From the NCBI RefSeq assembly GCF_000196255.1, contig NC_006371.1:1977595-2041594 (forward strand): a stretch of 64,000 nt of DNA, in the 5' to 3' direction. This document shows positions 52,732 to 61,310 of this stretch, one piece after another (the first letter of the stretch is position 1; each line of letters starts with the position of its first letter). This stretch comes from Photobacterium profundum SS9. Lineage in GTDB: Bacteria; Pseudomonadota; Gammaproteobacteria; Enterobacterales; Vibrionaceae. The position numbers and the translations under genes are program-made. A model generated the notes under the pieces. It had not been told where the DNA came from. It was given only the letters and a program-made list of their open reading frames with translations, and ran no database searches.

Positions 52732-54131
52732 CATAGGTATCTACACAGATTGAGCAAAAAACGAACTGGCTATTTGCCTCATCGTGTTTATCTCATCTAT
52801 GGTGTAGGTATCTAGTACTTCACACATTTGTAGGAAAACCCATAGTCCCGCAAGCAGTGATGGCTGAGTGACAGGCTTTGTTCGCTTAGTTAAACGACCA
52901 CTCAGCTTAACCAAAAAACCTTTAAATTCATTAGCTTCATCCGAGCTGTCCGAATAAAGCTTAAATATCAACGTCGTTGCAACACTGGCTGTGATCAGAC
53001 GCTTTAATATTGACTCCGCAGTAGTTTGCTGCCATTTTTCTAACTGATGACCATCTGACTTCAATAACTTAAACCAAGATTCAATATTCCAGCGATGGCA
53101 ATACCACGTTGCAATCTCTGTTGCATCAACATCCAACACGTTAGACAGCAGATACCATCTTGCTAGCTCTTTACCTTCATCATCCGTGACCAGGCTCATA
53201 ACAAAGCGACAGGTGGGCGCCGCTGACGCGAGCTTTTCTGATTTCCGGTGTAACTCAACAGTCGTTTCACCAACAAACAAATAGCCCTCTTTACCTCGAA
53301 GAGAAATAACACCTTTCAAGTCTGAGGAGATTGTTCGACTGATGATTTCAGCCGTTTTAAACTGACCTTCGTGACGGAACGTTGAGCCTTTTTTAGTTCG
53401 AGTTAGCCAGTGAACTGAGCCTAAACGTCTTAAGTCTTTCGCTGAATCTGCTTCTCTATCAACAACATGCACCAGGGGCTTGTCTAAATGTAATTGTTCT
53501 TGCCAATGAATGCTGTCAAAGAGTGAATCTAGGTGACTTTGCTTGGGTTGTAACTCTTGGCTTCGGCATTGATAAATACCGTTGCTTGTCAGTAAGTTAA
53601 GACCTGCTGGAGCAATGGGTGCGCCGGTATTTGCGTCTACCAATAAAGACGCTTGCAGTTCGTAGCCAACATCGAGAGCGTGTGACATCTTAGTTTTATC
53701 TAACTTACTATGATGTTTAGCGAAATTGATATGGCACCAATCATGAGCCATTAATACATATCGACTTTGACTTTCTTTCACACCAGAACGAGCAAGACCC
53801 AGCATCGGGCCACTTAGCATAGGAAAAGTCACATCCTCATTATGATAAAAACGCCATGTTGCTTGTGTCGATGCCCATGATTGTGTGTGGTGGCGAAGAG
53901 ATTTTACACCTGGTGCATTGCTAGAATTAACTGTCATGTGTTCCATTATAAGGGTCTGATAACGCTTAGATAATCTTGATTCAAGGATACAGGGTAATTG
54001 ATGTTGTTCAAAAAGAGTCATCGTCAATACTAATGAAATGAAAGTTAACTCTCTTGATCGTTGATCCTTAGATCAGTTCCCTTCTCTTGGCCGATTGGTT
54101 AATTTGTAACCATTTTGTGTAGATACCTATG
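52732..54131 (-). mobile_element. IS4-family insertion sequence
   Basis: Perfect 16-base terminal inverted repeats CATAGGTATCTACACA (52732-52747) and its complement (54116-54131) bound a single transposase gene. The flanking 8-bp direct repeats CTTCTACC prove an insertion event. Length is 1400 bases. Both the transposase stop and the interrupted host gene's new stop lie inside the repeats. Confidence 0.95.
52741..54021 (-). CDS. IS4-family transposase
   Basis: About 426 residues. DDE motifs of the Tn5/IS50-like branch are present: MAHDWCHINF (first Asp, about residue 92), HVVDREADSAKDL (second Asp, about 187) and WYCHRWNIESWFKLLKSDG (Y-R-E-K signature with catalytic Glu, about 310). It appears complete, so the element could be active. 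ATG 54021 is the first ATG; a TTG lies two codons upstream. Confidence 0.95.
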   Translation of the reverse strand: MTLFEQHQLPCILESRLSKRYQTLIMEHMTVNSSNAPGVKSLRHHTQSWASTQATWRFYHNEDVTFPMLSGPMLGLARSGVKESQSRYVLMAHDWCHINFAKHHSKLDKTKMSHALDVGYELQASLLVDANTGAPIAPAGLNLLTSNGIYQCRSQELQPKQSHLDSLFDSIHWQEQLHLDKPLVHVVDREADSAKDLRRLGSVHWLTRTKKGSTFRHEGQFKTAEIISRTISSDLKGVISLRGKEGYLFVGETTVELHRKSEKLASAAPTCRFVMSLVTDDEGKELARWYLLSNVLDVDATEIATWYCHRWNIESWFKLLKSDGHQLEKWQQTTAESILKRLITASVATTLIFKLYSDSSDEANEFKGFLVKLSGRLTKRTKPVTQPSLLAGLWVFLQMCEVLDTYTIDEINTMRQIASSFFAQSV

Positions 54132-54309
54132 CTTCTACCTTGTCAGTAATGCTACTAAAATCATCCATTGCTTGATCTTTAACATCGTCATAGACGTCTT
54201 GAACATCTTCGAATGAACGAGAATTTGTTAGATCAGAAATTTGATCTTGATAAGTCACACCAATATAAATACCAAAGCCAATTAACGCCAATACAATATA
54301 TTTTAACAT
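54127..54309 (-). CDS. Small single-pass membrane protein, 3' end rewritten by IS4
   Basis: A 60-residue protein: hydrophobic N-terminal segment (YIVLALIGFGIYIGVTY, residues 4-20), then an acidic helical tail (FEDVQDVYDDVKDQAMDD). The final Ala codon and the TAG stop come from the IS4 end. Removing the element and one target copy restores a frame ending DKVEDLQN and TAA, so the original protein had about 63 residues and only four were lost. It may still be functional. Function unknown. Confidence 0.6.
   Translation of the reverse strand: MLKYIVLALIGFGIYIGVTYQDQISDLTNSRSFEDVQDVYDDVKDQAMDDFSSITDKVEA
54132..54139. repeat. Target-site duplication of IS4 element, right copy
   Basis: CTTCTACC, identical to the left copy at 52724-52731. 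Confidence 0.9.
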
Positions 54310-54442
54310 TTGCTACTCACCATTTATTTTTCTATTTCTAGAGTCTATGTATCTTTCAACATAATATACTCAATCATCTTACCGTTAATTTTATACCGAC
54401 AGCAGACTAATGGTGTTATTTTTTTGCTCTTTTTAAAGCAAA

Positions 54443-54778
54443 TCACGTGTTAGTGATATCTCGAATCGCACGATTTGATCGATTAATTAAATTATCAACC
54501 GCCTTACGTTTGGTATTTTTCACACCTCGTTCAGTGCGCTTTTCTACGTAAGTACCCTCTTTCATCTCTTGCATTGAACGCTGGGTATTATCAATTTTAT
54601 TCTGACTGTTATGAATACTATTTTTAGTATTCTGCACAGAGTGATGTGCCTTTTGTAGACTGTTATCAACTTGATTTAATCGCTCAACCAAATTGTCAGC
54701 ATGGGCAGAAGATACAGCAAGCAAACCTAATAAAGGGGCATATTTTATAAAAAGCGACGCGTTTGTACGAGAAAACAT
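54443..54778 (-). CDS. Small secreted coiled-coil protein, unknown function
   Basis: 111 residues with a signal peptide (FIKYAPLLGLLAVSSAHA). The mature part is mostly a coiled coil rich in Asn, Gln, Ser and Lys (VERLNQVDNSLQKAHHSVQ to IDNTQRSMQEMKEG) followed by a basic tail (RGVKNTKRKAVDNLINR). No known domain recognised. A periplasmic or surface location is likely. Codon use resembles its neighbours. Confidence 0.65.
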   Translation of the reverse strand: MFSRTNASLFIKYAPLLGLLAVSSAHADNLVERLNQVDNSLQKAHHSVQNTKNSIHNSQNKIDNTQRSMQEMKEGTYVEKRTERGVKNTKRKAVDNLINRSNRAIRDITNT

Positions 54779-55146
54779 TTAAGCTCCAATTCACATATTC
54801 ATTAAATCGAACAGGCCGTAAATACTAACAACGGTGCCTTTAATCCCTTAATAAAACGAAATAATAAAAATTAAAGTGCTTTTTTGCTTTTATTTTATGT
54901 TCATATTCATCATTGAATAACCCTGAAAAACAGAAGTTCCCCAATGGTCGAGATACGCTGAACCATATTGGCGTTTTATCATTCAGTTATTGAGTTTCTT
55001 TTCAGCGGAACAAAAACAGCCCTGAAGTAAACCTTCACGAGGTAGACTTGCAGGGCTTTATCGTTATTTTAGAAATTTCAAGCCTGTGACATTATTTGAA
55101 TCTATTTGTATCTTATTGTTTTTATATTTATCTTACTAAACGTTAC
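54779..55146. other. AT-rich intergenic region
   Basis: No gene seen. It holds the promoter region of the coiled-coil protein gene and, at its far end, the terminator described at 55012-55057. Confidence 0.5.
55012..55057 (-). terminator. Terminator of the dioxygenase/desulfurase-like operon
   Basis: AGCCCTG / CAGGGCT stem (55018-55024 with 55051-55057) with a long partly paired loop (CCTCGTGAAGG), followed on the minus strand by GTTTTTG. Confidence 0.7.
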
Positions 55147-56388
55147 TTATTTTTTTATTAGAAATGGCGCTAACTCAGTAAATAGTGAATCAATTTCATC
55201 AATCGTGTTGTAGTACATTAAACCAATGCGAATAACACCACCGTTATCCATTACACCTAACTGTTTACATAACCCTTGAGCGTAGAAATGACCATTCCAC
55301 ACACACATGTTATTTTCCCCAAGGTGCGCCGCCACATCTGATGGCATTACATCATCAATCCGTATCGCAAAAGTTGGTGTGCGCTCACTTAGTCGGTTTG
55401 GGCTATTGATTCCATACAAACTAACGTTATCAAACTCTGCAAGCTTGCTTAAAAAATGATGACTAAGGGCTTTTTCATGCTCTTGATATTGAACAAAACT
55501 CGCTAATAAGCGTTGACGTAACGATGCATCTTGATCGCCCCACTGCGCAAGATAATCCACCGCAGCAACGAATCCAGCTAACGCCTCAAAACTTTGTGTG
55601 CCAGTTTCAAACCGTCCGGGGCCTTCATCTGTCGCAGGTTCAACTTTATAAGGTTGTAATGTCTGTAACCACTGGAGAGCAATGTAAGCTATCCCCACAT
55701 GCGGACCAAAAAATTTATAGGCTGAACACACTAAAAAGTCACAACCTAAATCTTGCACATCAACTAGACCGTGTGGCGTATAGTGAACCGCATCAACATA
55801 AACTTGCGCGTTAACTGCATGTGCAGCGTTAATTAAGCGCTTCACATCAACTAAAGATCCAGTCGTATTCGATGCGTATGTCACTGCGACTAAACGGGTT
55901 TTATCACTGAGCAAAGATTCAAAATGATCATAATCTAACGTGCAATCGTCTTCATTCACTCTTACCTGATGAACAATCACACCTTTATCTTCAGCAGCTT
56001 GTTGCCAGCTAGATACATTTGAATAGTGATCTAACGCTGTTACGATCACCTCATCGTCGGCTTGCCAATCGCGGCTAATCGCACGACTTAATTGAAAAGT
56101 AAGTGAGGTCATGTTTGCGCCAAATATAATATTGTTGGGTGACGCTGCACCTAATAATGCTTGAGCCGATATTCTCGCTTCTTGCATCAAAGATACTGTT
56201 ACTGAACTTGAGAAAAAAGAACCACCCAAGTTAGAGTTGTAGTGTCCAAGATACCCTACCATTGCATCTAAAACGGGCTGAGGGACTTGTGAGCCGCCAG
56301 GACCATCAAAAAAGTAAACTGGCTTATTATTGACAGTTTGATGTAAAGCAGGAAACGCAGGGCGAACAGCATTAGGCGTGAAGAGCAT
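55147..56388 (-). CDS. Cysteine-desulfurase-like class V aminotransferase
   Basis: PLP enzyme of 413 residues, of the cysteine desulfurase-like group close to SufS/CsdA. Visible are YFDGPGGSQVP (about residue 25), DHYSNVSSWQQ, VTYASNTTGSLVDV, YVDAVHYTPHG and the PLP lysine in CSAYKFFGPHVGIAY (about residue 222). A mobile Cys may lie in the C-terminal region (NNMCVWNGHFYAQGLC), but whether it acts as a true desulfurase is unclear. Its start overlaps the dioxygenase stop by 17 bases, so the two are coupled and probably act on one substrate. Confidence 0.88.
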   Translation of the reverse strand: MLFTPNAVRPAFPALHQTVNNKPVYFFDGPGGSQVPQPVLDAMVGYLGHYNSNLGGSFFSSSVTVSLMQEARISAQALLGAASPNNIIFGANMTSLTFQLSRAISRDWQADDEVIVTALDHYSNVSSWQQAAEDKGVIVHQVRVNEDDCTLDYDHFESLLSDKTRLVAVTYASNTTGSLVDVKRLINAAHAVNAQVYVDAVHYTPHGLVDVQDLGCDFLVCSAYKFFGPHVGIAYIALQWLQTLQPYKVEPATDEGPGRFETGTQSFEALAGFVAAVDYLAQWGDQDASLRQRLLASFVQYQEHEKALSHHFLSKLAEFDNVSLYGINSPNRLSERTPTFAIRIDDVMPSDVAAHLGENNMCVWNGHFYAQGLCKQLGVMDNGGVIRIGLMYYNTIDEIDSLFTELAPFLIKK

Positions 56389-57028
56389 GAGCTGCCTCCT
56401 TTGCTGTTAGTACAAACAAATCAAGGTAGCCTTGCTCATCTTGTTTTACCGCTTTAATCGGACGCGCGTTATGCCATAGCTGGTTATCCGCCAAAATGGC
56501 AACTTCGCCCTGTTGTAACGCCATGCTTAAAAATGGGATATCTGTTTTATCTCGATAAACCATGAATTCGCCACCTTCAATGTTATGGCGATCAATACCA
56601 ATCACGGCAATATGATTAAACCCATCTTGGTGAACGCCTTCTGGCGCAACTTGTGTTTCACCATGGATTGCAGCAATACGAATTTGGTGAATTTCAATCT
56701 CTTGCTCATCAGACAGTAAATTGGCATTTTTAAAGACTTCGCACATTTCATACATGCCAGCACTACTAAGCATATTTTCATCTAATGGTTCAAAGCTACG
56801 ACAAACATTCCCTTGAAAAGTATTAACCTCATCGGACTGCATAAAACGACGTGCAGGCATGGCTTGTACTTTGCCATTACTTACTCTCACAATTGAATAA
56901 CGACGTAATCGATATTCACCATCAGCGTGGTCAGTTTTGGGTAATTGGTCGAATGATGGAGAAAGTTCTTTTACCGCTTGTCCACTTAATTGAGTCAGTT
57001 GTAGAGTACGATCGAGCAGAGAATTCAT
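56372..57028 (-). CDS. 2OG-Fe(II) dioxygenase family protein (PF10014-like)
   Basis: 218-residue putative Fe(II)/2-oxoglutarate hydroxylase. The metal triad can be read as H-x-D in VHQDGFNHIAVIG (about residue 137) and His in DNQLWHNARPI (about 188), with Arg shortly after for 2-oxoglutarate. This family includes free amino-acid hydroxylases such as the Bacillus L-isoleucine dioxygenase. The tight link to a PLP enzyme suggests hydroxylation of an amino acid followed by PLP chemistry; the substrate is unknown. Confidence 0.8.
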   Translation of the reverse strand: MNSLLDRTLQLTQLSGQAVKELSPSFDQLPKTDHADGEYRLRRYSIVRVSNGKVQAMPARRFMQSDEVNTFQGNVCRSFEPLDENMLSSAGMYEMCEVFKNANLLSDEQEIEIHQIRIAAIHGETQVAPEGVHQDGFNHIAVIGIDRHNIEGGEFMVYRDKTDIPFLSMALQQGEVAILADNQLWHNARPIKAVKQDEQGYLDLFVLTAKEAAHALHA

Positions 57029-57526
57029 ATCATCTTGTCCTAGTGCTTGCTTAAGTCCCTAGCAAAAACCAACATCCTGTTTAACGCTTAAGAATGTTAT
57101 TTGGCGTCTGCCACTTTGTAACAATTCGATTACAATTAAACAATAAACTGTAAAAGCCAAGAAAATACAACTTAAACTTCAAATAAAACCACAAATACAA
57201 AACAATAACCCACTATGTAGATACAAATCAGCTTAACACTTCAAATTGACGGCCTTCGCTAGTGTGAAACTAGATATGTTCACCAACAAAAACATAACCA
57301 ATTGATAATTAACAATTTAAATATACAACATCGTAAATACAACGGTATATTTACGACCCAAAAAGCAGTGCATTATTCTGTTTGTGAGCAAGTGCTCATT
57401 TATAGTCTTTGTAGAACATACGATGAAAAGTGATGAGATTGAAGGTGGAATAAATAAGAAAGGAGGAAAAAATAGGCATTAAACATACATGTCTAATGCC
57501 GACTTTACACGCTTTGAAATATCATA
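57029..57526. other. Intergenic region without recognisable gene
   Basis: About 500 AT-rich bases. The part next to 57028 must hold the dioxygenase promoter. I see no tRNA, strong hairpin or coding frame. Confidence 0.5.
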
Positions 57527-57865
57527 TTAACGACGTGGATTGTCTACATAATCATATCGGTCACCCGATTTCTTATAAAAAACGTTATCGACAATAGCGT
57601 AAGAGATACCAGCAATCACCGCAAAAGTTGCAATTTCAGGTAAACGGGAACGGTGATAATAGCGATCACGTGGCGGCTGCACAACCACAACAGTATTGTG
57701 ATGATGATGGTGCTTCTTCTTATACTTAGGCTGTACGACCACGACAGTATTATGGTGGTGTTTATTATGCCCTTTACCGTGTCCTTTGCCATGTCCCTTA
57801 CCTGCCCAAGCATACGAAGGAATCGCGAATGACATCATCAAGAAAATAGAAATTAATAATTTCAT
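57527..57865 (-). CDS. Histidine-rich secreted/periplasmic protein with internal repeat
   Basis: 112 residues from ATG 57865 (MKLLISIFLMMSFAIPSYA signal peptide); the frame extends to ATG 57898. The mature protein has GKGHGKGHGKGH, then two copies of an HHHNTVVVVQP unit separated by KYKKKHH, a basic stretch and a hydrophobic segment (IATFAVIAGISYAIVDNVF), ending RYDYVDNPRR. The His clusters could bind Zn, Ni or Cu. No family recognised. Confidence 0.65.
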   Translation of the reverse strand: MKLLISIFLMMSFAIPSYAWAGKGHGKGHGKGHNKHHHNTVVVVQPKYKKKHHHHHNTVVVVQPPRDRYYHRSRLPEIATFAVIAGISYAIVDNVFYKKSGDRYDYVDNPRR

Positions 57866-58092
57866 AAAATGCTCATAAGTAATTTTTATTATGAACATGG
57901 TACATTTGAACCTTCAGCGAATGTCATGCCAAAGTCAGTGCCGTGTTATGAGATAGCAAGAACTGGACAAAAACATAGCAAAAAAAGTTCCATTTCTTAC
58001 TAATTAATCATAAAAAACGGCTAGTTATAAACACTATAAAAAGCTCTGATTCAGACAAGATTAAGAGCAATAAAATGTAACAAGGAATTTCG

Positions 58093-58158
58093 ATGAAACA
58101 ACATATTGGTCTTGGATGCCCAGAATGTCAGATTACGGTGTATATAGAAAATACGCCA
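58093..58158 (+). other. Possible small ORF with CPEC motif, unresolved
   Basis: AAGGAA lies upstream of an ATG that opens MKQHIGLGCPECQ and stops after about 28 codons. A second frame from ATG 58116 runs on to 58304 (with CPYFDYRQ), overlapping the permease gene end. Together they could be one frameshifted small zinc-ribbon-like gene, or simply chance. I do not call it a gene. Confidence 0.2.
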
Positions 58159-58275
58159 GATATGATGAGCATAGAGTGATAGTGTGCCCTTACTTTGATT
58201 ATCGCCAACTTTCTAATATTAAAATTGAAAAACTAGCAAATATTATGGCATCAATGAAGTCTCTGCATTCAACGT

Positions 58276-59046
58276 CTATATCATCAATTGACCATAACGG
58301 TTAAAGGCATAACGGCTCACAAGCGCTAAACAGGTTGCTACCGATAATACACCGGCAATGAAAATCGCCACCATAATGACAAGCTGATATTTCACTGCAA
58401 GCAGTGGTTCTGTACCGCCAAGAATTTGCCCTGTCATCATGCCTGGCAAACTCACAATTCCCAATGTTGTCATCGATGCGAGTTGAGGCGCAAGCGCTGC
58501 TTTTACAGCCGTACGAATAAAAGGTTGAACCGGATTAGGAGCCCCTAAAGTGAGATAAAATTGATACTCATTTTGTTTATCTCGTAAGCTACTATGCCAG
58601 CGTTCCAACGCTAATACGTTGGCAGTTAAGCAATTACCTAATAACATTCCTGCCACTGGAATCATATATTGCGCTTGCCACCAAGGTTCAGCTTGTATCA
58701 CTCCCGCTAACATAGCCGGTAAGACAACCAATAATGCGACACCCTGCCCTAGCAATACTGCCGGAAATACTTTACGTAGATTAACTTCTGCTCTTCGACA
58801 AATACTATAACTGGCAACAAGCGCCATGACAGACAACCAAATAATATTCAACGTTGGGTTTTGCCAAGTAAATAACGTTTGTAAATACATACCAACAATC
58901 GTGAGCTGTAACGTCATTCTTAATACCGCTTCAACAACAGTACGTGTTAAGCCTAGCTGCCAACGATGAAATAAAAATAAAGGCAATAAAAGCAACAGGT
59001 AGAATGCCGCTAAGGCAACATTCTGAATATTGGCTACACTATCCAT
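58276..59046 (-). CDS. fetB: FetB/YbbM-like ABC transporter permease
   Basis: 256-residue inner-membrane protein with about seven hydrophobic segments. YbbM/FetB features are ALERWHSSLRDKQNEYQFYL (mid-protein coupling region), LGAPNPVQPFIRTAVKAAL and SLPGMMTGQILGGTEPLLAVKYQ. In E. coli FetAB contributes to iron export and peroxide resistance. ATG 59046 follows GGAA and overlaps the ATPase stop by eight bases; the longer frame from 59127 lies in the ATPase gene. Confidence 0.9.
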   Translation of the reverse strand: MDSVANIQNVALAAFYLLLLLPLFLFHRWQLGLTRTVVEAVLRMTLQLTIVGMYLQTLFTWQNPTLNIIWLSVMALVASYSICRRAEVNLRKVFPAVLLGQGVALLVVLPAMLAGVIQAEPWWQAQYMIPVAGMLLGNCLTANVLALERWHSSLRDKQNEYQFYLTLGAPNPVQPFIRTAVKAALAPQLASMTTLGIVSLPGMMTGQILGGTEPLLAVKYQLVIMVAIFIAGVLSVATCLALVSRYAFNRYGQLMI

Positions 59047-59728
59047 TATTTGATTCCATATGATACAGATGATCACTCGATGCCAACCACACAGGGTCGT
59101 GTGATACAGATATTCGAGTAGGGGCAAGTTTGGTTAGTAACTCAATGATAGTGTCACGACTTGTGCCATCTAATGCTGATGTCGGCTCATCTAATAACCA
59201 TAATGGTCGCTGCATTAATACAGCACGGGCGATAGCAATACGTTGCTTTTCACCACCAGAAAGTAGATTAACATCAGTGTCTAATGATTGTTTCAGCCCT
59301 ACTTGTCGCAAAGCATGAATACAGGCTTGTTCACTTGGTTCGGTTGCAGCGTCTTGATTCAATAGTGGTGTTTCAGAAGCAGGAGAAGGCACGTTTCTTA
59401 TCGCATTTAGTGTCCAAGGTAACCGCAGTACTTGGCTAATGGTTTCAGCCCCCATAACAGGTTGCTGTGGCAAATAGCAAAATTGTTGTCGCCACCAAGT
59501 GAGTCTGTCGGCCAAGATGGATTGTCCCTGCCAGAAAAAACTTCCACTATTGGGTTCTTTCAGCCCAGCTAAGACCATTAATAAGCTCGTTTTTCCACAC
59601 CCTGATGATCCAGATATGGCAAGGTGTTCGCCAGACTTAACGGTTTTCGTCAGTAACATACCGTTTTTAGTTTCAAGCCCAGAGCCTAACTGATTAATTG
59701 ATAGCAAAATATCGGCATTGTTTGTCAT
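59039..59728 (-). CDS. fetA: FetA/YbbL-like ABC transporter ATPase
   Basis: 229-residue ABC ATPase: Walker A GSSGCGKTSLL (about residue 40), Q-loop CYLPQQPVM, signature LLSGGEKQR (about 158), Walker B LWLLDEPTSALD and switch His in ISVSHDP. Paired with the FetB-like permease by overlap. GGAGCGGAT precedes the ATG. In a genome with a strong catechol import system an iron exporter would guard against overload; that link is inference. Confidence 0.92.
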   Translation of the reverse strand: MTNNADILLSINQLGSGLETKNGMLLTKTVKSGEHLAISGSSGCGKTSLLMVLAGLKEPNSGSFFWQGQSILADRLTWWRQQFCYLPQQPVMGAETISQVLRLPWTLNAIRNVPSPASETPLLNQDAATEPSEQACIHALRQVGLKQSLDTDVNLLSGGEKQRIAIARAVLMQRPLWLLDEPTSALDGTSRDTIIELLTKLAPTRISVSHDPVWLASSDHLYHMESNNG

Positions 59729-59911
59729 ATCCGCTCCGTAATACGGTTATACCCAGTAACCTCAAGGTGCAGAGTTAAGGGTGATCTCAGCGAGTTTTGT
59801 TTCGTATAGTGTACGAAATAGAAGCCTATGACTCAAATTGATTGGAATCATTACAAACATGAAGGAAAGTGATGGGTGATGCTGTATAAAAGAAAAACTC
59901 AAATTTTAGAT

Positions 59912-59942
59912 AAAAAAAATGCCGGCTAAGCCGACATTTTTA
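59912..59942 (-). terminator. Terminator of the cold-shock gene
   Basis: ATGCCGGCT / AGCCGACAT stem; on the minus strand it ends in a run of eight T. Confidence 0.9.
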
Positions 59943-59963
59943 TGCTGTTACATAGACTCTAAA

Positions 59964-60173
59964 TTAAAGAGCAACTACGTTAGCAGCTTGAGGACCTTTC
60001 TGGCCTTGTTCAACGTCAAAAGAAACTTTTTGACCTTCAGCAAGAGTTTTGAAGCCTTCAGTAGCGATAGCACGGAAGTGAACGAATACGTCAGCGCCGC
60101 CGTTATCTTGAGTAATGAAACCGAAACCTTTCTCTTCGTTGAACCACTTAACGATACCAGTTGTGTTAGACAT
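59964..60173 (-). CDS. cspA: CspA-family cold-shock protein
   Basis: 69-residue OB-fold RNA/DNA chaperone with both nucleic-acid binding motifs, KGFGFI (RNP1) and VFVHF (RNP2), and the start [17 protein letters not shown] lies before the ATG. The 470-base region upstream (60174-60642) has no gene and is AT-rich; cold-shock genes commonly have long regulated leaders, though I could not identify a cold box. Confidence 0.96.
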   Translation of the reverse strand: MSNTTGIVKWFNEEKGFGFITQDNGGADVFVHFRAIATEGFKTLAEGQKVSFDVEQGQKGPQAANVVAL

Positions 60174-60642
60174 GATAGTCTCCTAAATTTTCGAAATAAT
60201 TCGCAATAATGCGGTTTTAGCCAGAATAGAATTATTTATGTGTTGATAACTTATGAGTGAAATCTTCAAAAACAACATACTTGAAAAGCAGTGCAGCAAA
60301 GGTTTTCTAAAACATAATATTGCATATAAATAGGTCTGAATTACAGCCGGAAAGAATAATAGCATCCTAAAAGGATTTGGGTAGTCTTTTTTGTTTTTTA
60401 TGTGGCAAGAAATCAAAAAAAGCACACATATTCTGATGCGCGCCGATGGAAATACCTATATAACAGGTACTTAAAAAAACACTACAAAGAACCTGAAAAC
60501 ATAAGGGACTTACTGTTCGTCTCTTTATTAAGCATTTTCACCTTTATTTATCTGATTAATAAAAGTGAAATAACGTAATAATCCCGTTCTACACCATATA
60601 ATCCACCTAGCACAGCAGAATCTGACGCCCATTTCGCATACT
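60174..60642. other. Upstream region of the cold-shock gene
   Basis: No gene seen. It probably includes the cspA-family promoter and leader on the minus strand and the end of the lipoprotein gene transcript. AT-rich, with no convincing motif read by eye. Confidence 0.45.
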
Positions 60643-61203
60643 TTAATGCCTAAAACCACCACCTAAACGTCCACGCATCATTACTGGTGCGCTTCCCATA
60701 CGAGACTGAAATTGGGAACGATGCTCGGCATTTACGTTAGATCTCAATTTATCACTATCATTTACCTTCTGAGCAACTTTATCTTTATCTACACCTTCTA
60801 GGCGGTCTTTGGCTGCCGATGGATCATTCAGATGCTTTTCTCGTGAATCAAGTACCTTGTTGCGCTTTTCTTCTGGTAGGCTGTTCCACTGCGTTCTAAA
60901 ATCAGACTTCAATGTTGTTAAATCTGGTTTCTCTCCATTTTCTTGCCAATTCGCCACATTATCTTTTACTTGTTGCTGTTTATCTTCGTCTAGGTTGTTC
61001 CACCAGCTATTGAGTACTTCATCCCACTCGCCATCCGAATCACAGCACCAAGGATAGTTATCAGCCCAGTAATAGTAGTAATCGTCATACCACCACGACC
61101 CAGTGTAATAGTTCGCACTGTATCCAGAAGAGCTGCCAGTATTAGCACAAGCAGTAAGAAAAAAGCTAAAGAGTACAATTATTAGTTTTGCTAATCGCTT
61201 CAT
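60643..61203 (-). CDS. Putative lipoprotein, Tyr/Trp-rich, unknown function
   Basis: 186 residues. The signal peptide ends in a lipobox (FFLTACANTG, Cys about residue 19). The start of the mature part is rich in Tyr and Trp (SWWYDDYYYYWADNYPWCCD). A charged helical region follows with two similar W-x-x-L-D/P-E-E/D-K-(R/Q) units (SWWNNLDEDKQQQVKDNV; QWNSLPEEKRNKVLDSR), resembling DUF3106-type repeats. It ends in a Gly/Arg tail (RGRLGGGF). Function unknown; an envelope role is likely. Confidence 0.75.
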   Translation of the reverse strand: MKRLAKLIIVLFSFFLTACANTGSSSGYSANYYTGSWWYDDYYYYWADNYPWCCDSDGEWDEVLNSWWNNLDEDKQQQVKDNVANWQENGEKPDLTTLKSDFRTQWNSLPEEKRNKVLDSREKHLNDPSAAKDRLEGVDKDKVAQKVNDSDKLRSNVNAEHRSQFQSRMGSAPVMMRGRLGGGFRH

Positions 61204-61310
61204 TGTAATTTTCCCTTTCGTTTATCTAGCAGTTTAAAATACGATCTTCATCACTTTTAGAGACTCTGGGCCGCCCCTAAACACACGACATACGCTGTAC
61301 ATAATGAGAT

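Noticed and set aside
59919..60209. 96-codon plus-strand frame opposite the cold-shock gene
   Set aside because: It overlaps the cspA-family gene and its terminator and has no own signals.
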